Source of the DNA: Sphingomonadales bacterium
GTDB taxonomy: Bacteria > Pseudomonadota > Alphaproteobacteria > Sphingomonadales > Sphingomonadaceae
Assembly (NCBI GenBank): GCA_016720115.1
Contig: JADJXT010000002.1
Location: 496,001-560,000 of the forward strand
Direction of reading: 5' to 3'
DNA length: 64,000 nt
Below the pieces are notes generated by a model. It was not told the origin of the DNA, did no database searches, and saw only the letters and a program-made list of their open reading frames with translations. The translations under genes and the position numbers were made by a program. Shown in pieces: positions 59,028-64,000 of this stretch; within the stretch, counting starts at the first letter, position 1; the number at the start of each line of letters is the position of its first letter.

Positions 59028-60035
59028 TCAGGCCGCGACGACCGTTTGTTCGATAACCCCGAAGATGGGATGATGCTTCTCATCCTCCATCCAGATACGG
59101 ACCGTATCGCCTGCTTTCATGAAGGGCGTTACGGGCTTTCCGCTCTGGATGGTTTCAATCGTGCGCACTTCGGCCAGGCAGCTATACCCAAGCCCGCCTT
59201 CCCCTATCGGCTTTCCGGGGCCGCCATCGGCATCGCGATTGGAAACCGTACCGGAGCCGACAATCGTTCCCGCAGACAGGTTCCGCGTCTTTGCAGCATG
59301 GGCAACAAGCTGGCCAAAATCGAATGTCATGTCGACACCCGCATCGGCGCGCCCCAAAGGCTGACCGTTGAGATCGACGCACAGCGCCCCGTGGAGCTTG
59401 CCGCCGTCCCAGCGACTACCCAGCGTTTGCGGGGTGACGAACACCGGTGAAAAGGCGCTGGCGGGCTTGGACTGGAAAAAGCCGAACCCCTTGGCAAGCT
59501 CATCGGGTATCAGGCCGCGCAGCGACACATCGTTGGTCAGGCCGACGAGGCGGATATGCTCCCGCGCTTCATGGGTGCTGACACCCATGGGAACGTCGCC
59601 CGTGACCACCACGACTTCGGCCTCCATGTCGCAGCCCCAGGCAACATCGCCTAGCGGTATATCGTCGCGCGGTCCAAGAAATCCGTCCGACCCGCCCTGA
59701 TACATCAGCGGGTCATGCCAGAAACTTTCGGGCATTTCCGCCCCGCGCGCCTGCCGCACCAGGGCAACATGGTTCACATAGGCGGAACCATCGGCCCATT
59801 GATAGGCACGCGGCAAGGGCGATGCCGCATCATGTTCGTGAAAGCGTTCCTTGGGGATTACGTCATGTTCAAGGTCGGTTGCCAGCGCCTCCAGCTTGGG
59901 CGCGATGCGTTCCCAATTATCGAGTGCGGCCTGCATCGTCGGGCAGATATGGCTGGCATCGGCATACCAGGCGAGGTCGTTTGACACGACCACGAGTTTC
60001 CCGTCGCGACCGGATTTCAGTGAGGCTAATTTCAT
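59028..60035 (-). CDS. Fumarylacetoacetase
   Basis: FAH-fold hydrolase that splits fumarylacetoacetate to fumarate and acetoacetate, the last step of tyrosine degradation. 335 residues. Metal-site elements are ECDMEAEVVVVTGD (here WGCDMEAEVVVV), LRGLIPDELAKGFGFFQSKP and GSGTVSNRDADGGPGKPIGE. The nearby hpd supports this substrate over other FAH-family reactions. It is the only gene of its transcript before the terminator, and the homogentisate dioxygenase and maleylacetoacetate isomerase genes are not in the window. Confidence 0.93.
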   Translation of the reverse strand: MKLASLKSGRDGKLVVVSNDLAWYADASHICPTMQAALDNWERIAPKLEALATDLEHDVIPKERFHEHDAASPLPRAYQWADGSAYVNHVALVRQARGAEMPESFWHDPLMYQGGSDGFLGPRDDIPLGDVAWGCDMEAEVVVVTGDVPMGVSTHEAREHIRLVGLTNDVSLRGLIPDELAKGFGFFQSKPASAFSPVFVTPQTLGSRWDGGKLHGALCVDLNGQPLGRADAGVDMTFDFGQLVAHAAKTRNLSAGTIVGSGTVSNRDADGGPGKPIGEGGLGYSCLAEVRTIETIQSGKPVTPFMKAGDTVRIWMEDEKHHPIFGVIEQTVVAA

Positions 60036-60133
60036 AAAGGCATCCTGTTTTGGTGTCTCATCATGGCTGGATTACGGGCTTGCGGCAATCGCAATATCCT
60101 GCCTAGATTAGGGAAGTTGGGGAGATAGAGGCT

Positions 60134-61060
60134 ATGCGATGGAAGACGCTGGCCGCCACGCTTCTCGTTGCAACCGCAATGGCCGGTCCATCGACCAGCC
60201 AGATCGGCTTCAACAATCGCGAGGCGGCGGAAAATGGCTGGTCTATGGAGCAGAACCGTAGTGCGGCGTGGCACTATGCACAGCACCGGCGCCTGTCTTC
60301 CGCGCTTGCTACATTGCAGCCCCAGCGACAGGGTATCATCGATGCCTATGTGGTCTCGATTGGCCTGGATTCCGATCCGGTTTTCGGCCGCGAAGCTGGT
60401 GAAGCGCAGAAGGTGCTGACGCGCCGTTACGGCGCAACCGGGCGATCGATCTTCCTTGCCGCCGGCGCAGGGAAAGAAACTGTCGGCACCCCGCAAGGCT
60501 CGCCACCCAATCTCGCCACCGCGCTGGCGGCGGTCGCCGCGAAGATGAATGTGAAGGAAGACGTTCTTGTCCTCTTTGCGACGACACATGGTGATCCGAA
60601 GCTGGGGCTTGTCTATCGCGACGGAGAGAGTGCCGTAGGCATGATTGCACCGAAGCGGCTGGCCAAACTGCTCGACGATTTGGGTGTCCAGCGCCGCCTG
60701 ATAATCCTGTCCGCTTGCTTTTCCGGGGTTTTCGTGCCCGCGCTCAACAGCGACCAGTCCGTGATTGTCACTGCGGCATCGTCGCAGCGCACCTCCTTTG
60801 GTTGCAATCCGGGTAATGACTGGACCTTTTTTGGCGATGCCTTCATCAACACGGCATTGCGCAAACCGCAAAGCCTTGAAAAGGCCAATGACGAGGCCCG
60901 CTCGCTGATTGCCCTTTGGGAGGCTGGGCGCGGGCTTGTTTCGTCGGACCCACAGCTTTTCATCGGCGACAAGGCGCGTGTCTGGCTGGATGCGCTTGAG
61001 GGACGCATGCCCAAGACCGAAACACCCAAGGTCGGGCGCGCGGCCAACATTACCACCTGA
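60134..61060 (+). CDS. Secreted C13 (legumain-like) cysteine peptidase family protein
   Basis: A 308-residue protein with a signal peptide (MRWKTLAATLLVATAMAGPS). The caspase-like fold dyad is His152 in VLVLFATTHGDPKLGLVY and Cys195 in RLIILSACFSGVFVPAL, the legumain/C13 pattern (HG and SACxSG). The rest (VIVTAASSQRTSFGCNPGND, FFGDAFINTAL) follows the bacterial C13 family, whose substrates are unknown. It is the only plus-strand gene between two tyrosine-catabolic minus-strand genes. A periplasmic or outer-surface role is likely. Confidence 0.88.
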   Translation: MRWKTLAATLLVATAMAGPSTSQIGFNNREAAENGWSMEQNRSAAWHYAQHRRLSSALATLQPQRQGIIDAYVVSIGLDSDPVFGREAGEAQKVLTRRYGATGRSIFLAAGAGKETVGTPQGSPPNLATALAAVAAKMNVKEDVLVLFATTHGDPKLGLVYRDGESAVGMIAPKRLAKLLDDLGVQRRLIILSACFSGVFVPALNSDQSVIVTAASSQRTSFGCNPGNDWTFFGDAFINTALRKPQSLEKANDEARSLIALWEAGRGLVSSDPQLFIGDKARVWLDALEGRMPKTETPKVGRAANITT

Positions 61061-61068
61061 CCGCACAG

Positions 61069-61623
61069 CTATTCGGACGCTTCGATCGGTTCCTTGTGCA
61101 GCCATTCGGCGTGGCGGGGTGCGGTCTTTGTTTTGCTCCAGTCATCGAGCATCATCGGAGCAACGCGCCTCAGTTCGGCATATTGTTCCTGAGTGCCGAT
61201 ATCGCAGGCAAGCTCCAGCCGGTGTCCGTTGGGATCGAAGAAATAGATCGAGCGGAAAATCCCGTGCCAGGTCGGGCCGATCACGTCGATCCCCAGCGCC
61301 TCGATATGCGCCTTGGCCGCTTTCAGCGTCTCGAAGTCGGAAACCTTGAACGCCAGATGCTGCACCCAGGCCGGGGTTTTCTCGTCACGCCCCATGTCAG
61401 GCTGATTGGGCAGTTCGAAAAAGGCCAGCACATTGCCCCCGCCGCAATCGAGGAAGATGTGCATATAGGGATCATATTCCCCGGTCGAGGGCACATGATC
61501 TTCGGCAAAGGCCGTGGTGTAGGTGAAACCCAGCACACGGGCATACCATTCGACCGTCTCCTTCGCATCCTTGCAGCGATAGGCGACGTGGTGGATGCGG
61601 TCGGTCTTGAAGGGAACGGTCAT
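61069..61623 (-). CDS. VOC (glyoxalase-like) family protein
   Basis: A 184-residue vicinal-oxygen-chelate protein. Likely metal ligands are in TDRIHHVAYRC, WVQHLAFKVSD and HRLELACDI. Two beta-alpha-beta-beta-beta units are visible. Its ATG overlaps the hpd stop by four bases, so it is co-translated with HPD, itself a VOC-fold dioxygenase. Possible roles are handling a side product of aromatic breakdown or a second dioxygenase/isomerase step; nothing in the sequence decides. A C-terminal extension of about 40 residues is present. Confidence 0.9.
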   Translation of the reverse strand: MTVPFKTDRIHHVAYRCKDAKETVEWYARVLGFTYTTAFAEDHVPSTGEYDPYMHIFLDCGGGNVLAFFELPNQPDMGRDEKTPAWVQHLAFKVSDFETLKAAKAHIEALGIDVIGPTWHGIFRSIYFFDPNGHRLELACDIGTQEQYAELRRVAPMMLDDWSKTKTAPRHAEWLHKEPIEASE

Positions 61624-62714
61624 TCTGCCACCTCCAGCACACCGCGTTCGATCTGGTCGCGCTCGATGCTTTCGAACAGCGCCTTGAAATTGCCCTCGCC
61701 AAAGCCTTCGTCGCCGCGGCGCTGGATGAATTCAAAGAAGACCGGACCGATTTCGGGCTGTGCGAAGATTTGCAGCAACAGGCGCGGCGTGCCGCCTTCG
61801 GTCGTGCCATCGAGAAGGATGCCGCGCGATTTCAGCGCGTCGACAGGCTCGCCATGGCCGGGAAGCCGGTCACCCAGCATCGCATAATAGGTATCGGGCG
61901 GCGGGGTCATGAAGGTGACGCCGAGTTTCTGGAGATTATCCCAGCAGGCAACCAGATCGTCGCAGATCAGCGCGATATGCTGGATACCCTCGCCATTATA
62001 GGCGCGCAGATATTCCTCGATCTGCCCGCCCCCGGCCTTGCCTTCCTCGTTCAGCGGAATGCGGATCTTGCCATCGGGCGCGGTCATCGCTTTCGAGGTG
62101 AGTCCGGTATATTCGCCCTTGATGTCGAAATAGCGGATTTCGCGGAAGTTGAAGATCCGCTCATACCAGGCAGCCCAGTGCGCCATGCGCCCGCCATAGA
62201 CATTGTGCGTCAGGTGATCGATCGACTTGAAGCCTGCGCCAACGGGGAAATGTTCGACGCCGGGGAGATAGACGAAATCGATGTCGTAGATCGACAAGGC
62301 GTCGGGATGGTCGAGCGTCGCATAGCGATCGACCAGATAAATGAAGGCGCCGCCAATCCCCTTGATCGCGGGGATGCGCAGTTCCATCACCCCGGTCTTG
62401 CTCTCGACCGGCTCGGCACCGCGCTCGAGCGCTTCGCGGTAAGCCTTGGCCGCATCCCTGACGCGGAAGGCCATGCCGCAGGCGGAAGGGCCATGTTCGG
62501 CGGCGAAATAGGCGGCGGGGCCGCGCGGTTCGTAATTGGCAATCAGGTTGATCTCACCCTGCCGCCAGAGGTGCACATCCTTCGAGCGGTGCTGCGCGAC
62601 GCGGGTGAAGCCCATGCTTTCGAAAACCGGTTCGAGCAGGCCCTTTTCAGGCGCGCAGAATTCGACAAATTCGAAGCCGTCGAGGCCGAGGGGGTTTTCA
62701 AAAAGGTCGGGCAT
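61620..62714 (-). CDS. hpd: 4-hydroxyphenylpyruvate dioxygenase
   Basis: Converts 4-hydroxyphenylpyruvate to homogentisate with Fe(II) and O2. From the ATG at 62714 (MPDLFENPLGLDGFEFVEF) it has 364 residues; this start matches homologues, although an upstream GTG at 62753 is open. The iron ligands are His167 (DHLTH), His246 (GIQHIALICDD) and Glu328 (FFEFIQRRGDEGF). A palindrome lies 63-86 bases upstream of the ATG. Downstream it is coupled to a VOC gene. Confidence 0.96.
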   Translation of the reverse strand: MPDLFENPLGLDGFEFVEFCAPEKGLLEPVFESMGFTRVAQHRSKDVHLWRQGEINLIANYEPRGPAAYFAAEHGPSACGMAFRVRDAAKAYREALERGAEPVESKTGVMELRIPAIKGIGGAFIYLVDRYATLDHPDALSIYDIDFVYLPGVEHFPVGAGFKSIDHLTHNVYGGRMAHWAAWYERIFNFREIRYFDIKGEYTGLTSKAMTAPDGKIRIPLNEEGKAGGGQIEEYLRAYNGEGIQHIALICDDLVACWDNLQKLGVTFMTPPPDTYYAMLGDRLPGHGEPVDALKSRGILLDGTTEGGTPRLLLQIFAQPEIGPVFFEFIQRRGDEGFGEGNFKALFESIERDQIERGVLEVAE

Positions 62715-62776
62715 ATAAGGAGGAACCTCGCGCAAAATATACAAAGTCGACACCTGGAAAGGGTGCGAATCCGTCT

Positions 62777-62800
62777 ATATAGTAACAATTGAAACTATAT
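62777..62800. promoter_or_regulatory. Palindromic operator candidate between marR-type gene and hpd
   Basis: ATATAGT (62777-62783) and ACTATAT (62794-62800) are perfect arms; inside, a CAATTG core (62786-62791) is itself palindromic, with two unpaired A residues on each side. Twenty of 24 positions are symmetric. It lies just upstream of hpd and 15 bases beyond the stop of the MarR-type gene. Size and symmetry fit a MarR dimer, so autoregulation is not implied but hpd control is. Confidence 0.65.
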
Positions 62801-62814
62801 TGCGCAAGCCATGT

Positions 62815-63273
62815 TCATTCGGCCTTGCGTTCCATTTCGTTTACCCGCGCCCGCAATTTGGCAAGCAGCGTGGCAAGCTGAGCGGCCTCTTCATTGCCCA
62901 ATATGCCCTCAATCTCGGATTCGACCGAAAGCGCAAGCGGCACGATCTGGTCGTAAAGCTCCCGCCCCACCGCTGTCAGCGCCAGATGGTGCGAGCGGCC
63001 ATCGGTTTCGTTGGGCGCCCGCCCGATCAGCCCGCGCTCGTCGAGCGCCTTCGACGCGCGGTTGACGGTCACCTTGTCCATTTGCGTTGCGGCGACCAGC
63101 TCGCGCTGTGTCGCGCTGCCACGTTCGCCCAGCACCGCCATCACCCGCCATTCGGGAATTTTGAGGCCGAAGCGCCCGCGATAGCTGCGCGCGATAAACT
63201 CGCTCATCGCGTTCGAGGTGATCGAAAGCTGATAAGGCAGAAATTCGCCCAGAGTGAGTTTGCGTTGGGACAT
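62815..63273 (-). CDS. MarR-family transcriptional regulator
   Basis: Winged-helix regulator, probably of aromatic catabolism. With the ATG at 63273 (MSQRKLTLGEFLPYQLSI) it has 152 residues; a GTG 11 codons upstream is also possible. The recognition region is RELVAATQMDKVTVNRASKAL, followed by the wing GLIGRAPNETDGRSHHLALT, the MarR signature with DxR-like D-G-R. It precedes hpd on the same strand, and the palindrome between them is its likely target, though the actual regulon is not shown. Homologues near hpd regulate tyrosine or homogentisate genes. Confidence 0.88.
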   Translation of the reverse strand: MSQRKLTLGEFLPYQLSITSNAMSEFIARSYRGRFGLKIPEWRVMAVLGERGSATQRELVAATQMDKVTVNRASKALDERGLIGRAPNETDGRSHHLALTAVGRELYDQIVPLALSVESEIEGILGNEEAAQLATLLAKLRARVNEMERKAE

Positions 63274-63307
63274 CTGTTGCGTCTCAAAATCCGTTGGTGC
63301 TGTCACA

Positions 63308-63411
63308 CCGTAGTGCTGAGCTTGTCGAAGCGCGCCTCAAGCTTTGCGCTGTACTGTAAAACGCCCTTTTCGCCCTTCAACAAGCTCAGGGGCTCAGGGC
63401 TACGGTTTTTT
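63308..63411. repeat. Inverted sphingomonad-type intergenic repeat with T tract
   Basis: CCGTAG and CTGAGCTTGTCGAAG (63308-63330) face CTTCAACAAGCTCAGGGG and CTACGG (63375-63405) in opposite orientation. The outer hexamers CCGTAG/CTACGG are perfect partners, and TTTTTTT follows on the plus strand. The CTGAGCTTGTCGAAG core is a motif I remember as very abundant between genes in Sphingomonadales. It lies between the MarR gene and a TonB receptor. Confidence 0.75.
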
Positions 63412-63427
63412 TGCGGCGGAGGCAAAT

Positions 63428-64000
63428 TCAATCCAGTTTCCAGCTTGCGCCAAGCCAAAGGGTGCGAGGGCTCGCGCGTTCGATGATGCCGCTGCCCGAA
63501 ATCGCCGCCTCGACGCGGGCATCGAACAGGTTTTCGCCGCGCAGTTGCAGGCGCAGCCCCCCGCCAACCTCAAATCCCAGATCGAAATCGAGCGTCACCG
63601 CCTCGTCAAGCGCGCGCGCATTGGCATCGTCCTCGAACTGGCGGCCGATATAGCGCAAAGTCGTCGATGCCGAGAATTTCGCTCCGTCATAGGCCAGCGT
63701 CGCATTGCCGAAATGGCGCGGCACCTGTGCGGGGCGCAGGCCATCGAGCGGCGCGGAAACGCCCGAACCGCGCACTTCCGCATCGACAAAGGCATAGCCC
63801 AGCCTGACGATGAAGCGGTCGCTCAGATCAAACCGCGCGTCCGCCTCGATGCCTTTGGAAACAATCGCATCCAGATTTTGCCGCTGCCGGTAGGTGCCGC
63901 CCGCCGCGACAAAGCCGACGCCGGGGAAAGTGCCCGGCCCCTGCCCCAGCGTGACATTGGCGATGGCATCGTTCAGCCGGTTACGAAACAGGGTGACACC
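63428..64000 (-). CDS. TonB-dependent receptor, C-terminal part (N-terminus outside window)
   Basis: The frame is open to base 64000, giving about 190 residues of a beta-barrel: GVTLFRNRLNDAIANVTLGQ, YRQRQNLDAIVSKGIEADAR, RFIVRLGYAFVDAEVRGSGV, FGNATLAYDGAKFSASTTLR and the near-terminal GGGLRLQLRGENLFDARVEA. The last residues are TLWLGASWKLD, so the terminal residue is Asp instead of the usual Phe. The ligand is unknown. An apparent start at 63775 is only an internal GTG. Confidence 0.9.
   Translation of the reverse strand, partial: GVTLFRNRLNDAIANVTLGQGPGTFPGVGFVAAGGTYRQRQNLDAIVSKGIEADARFDLSDRFIVRLGYAFVDAEVRGSGVSAPLDGLRPAQVPRHFGNATLAYDGAKFSASTTLRYIGRQFEDDANARALDEAVTLDFDLGFEVGGGLRLQLRGENLFDARVEAAISGSGIIERASPRTLWLGASWKLD

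Noticed and set aside
1..64000. CRISPR arrays, tRNA/rRNA genes, transposases, prophage or plasmid origins
   Set aside because: I looked for direct repeats with regular spacers, cloverleaf-like segments and transposase motifs and found none; hidden short RNA genes cannot be excluded by eye.

Overview
The window looks like a chromosomal segment of an alphaproteobacterium, most probably a member of the Sphingomonadales. The grounds are: the alphaproteobacterial order of the division and cell-wall cluster; the sets ispH-thrB-rnhA and argS-SPOR-nagZ-scpA-scpB-tatA-tatB-tatC; a split GcvP; a Tad/Cpa pilus locus; three TonB-dependent receptors; and a short repeat with the core CTGAGCTTGTCGAAG, which I remember as abundant in sphingomonad genomes. 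I saw no rRNA, tRNA, CRISPR array, transposase or prophage. Taxonomy is inference from gene content only.

Layout. 1-3.4 kb: C-terminal part of a TonB-dependent receptor, a bidirectional terminator, a Wza/GumB-type polysaccharide export lipoprotein, and a divergent UDP-glucose 6-dehydrogenase. 3.4-7.5 kb: an acyl-CoA ligase/acyl-CoA dehydrogenase operon (minus strand) behind a palindromic operator candidate, then a secreted repeat protein with a TonB-like C-terminus. 7.6-12.4 kb: the glycine cleavage operon gcvT-gcvH-gcvPA-gcvPB (minus), preceded by a tandem glycine riboswitch whose second aptamer carries a long palindromic insertion. 12.4-16.3 kb: SPOR/TPR protein, dGTPase-like protein and a small SDR-like protein. 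16.4-34.9 kb: a complete dcw cluster on the minus strand (mraZ-rsmH-ftsL-ftsI-murE-murF-mraY-murD-ftsW-murG-murC-murB-ddl-ftsQ-ftsA-ftsZ). Almost every junction overlaps by 1 or 4 bases; the exceptions are a 2-base murG/ftsW gap, the repeat-filled murB-ddl gap and the ftsA-ftsZ gap.

35.2-37.3 kb: cysteine synthase followed by a small membrane protein and a membrane-anchored protein of unknown function. 37.5-39.7 kb: a ZnuD-like TonB receptor behind a probable Zur box. 39.7-47.1 kb: entericidin-like peptide, tatCBA, scpB-scpA, nagZ, a SPOR protein, argS and an unrecognised lipoprotein. 47.2-49.6 kb: ispH-thrB-rnhA on the plus strand. 49.6-51.9 kb: a YegP-like peptide, a DauA-like flavoprotein and an alpha/beta hydrolase. 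52.0-59.0 kb: Tad/Cpa pilus genes cpaA-B-C-D-E and tadB-tadC, without a cpaF motor ATPase, ended by a strong terminator. 59.0-62.8 kb: tyrosine catabolism (fumarylacetoacetase and 4-hydroxyphenylpyruvate dioxygenase with an overlapping VOC protein), interrupted by a secreted C13 peptidase-like protein. 62.8-64.0 kb: a MarR-type regulator with a palindrome beside hpd, a sphingomonad-type repeat, and the C-terminal part of another TonB-dependent receptor running off the window.

The most unusual single structure is the palindrome inside the glycine riboswitch (12209-12295). It fills exactly the variable hairpin of aptamer 2 and leaves the conserved core readable. The repeat pair between murB and ddl keeps its stem through paired base changes. 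The missing cpaF and several operator-like palindromes (Zur, MarR, TetR-like) are the next most useful leads.
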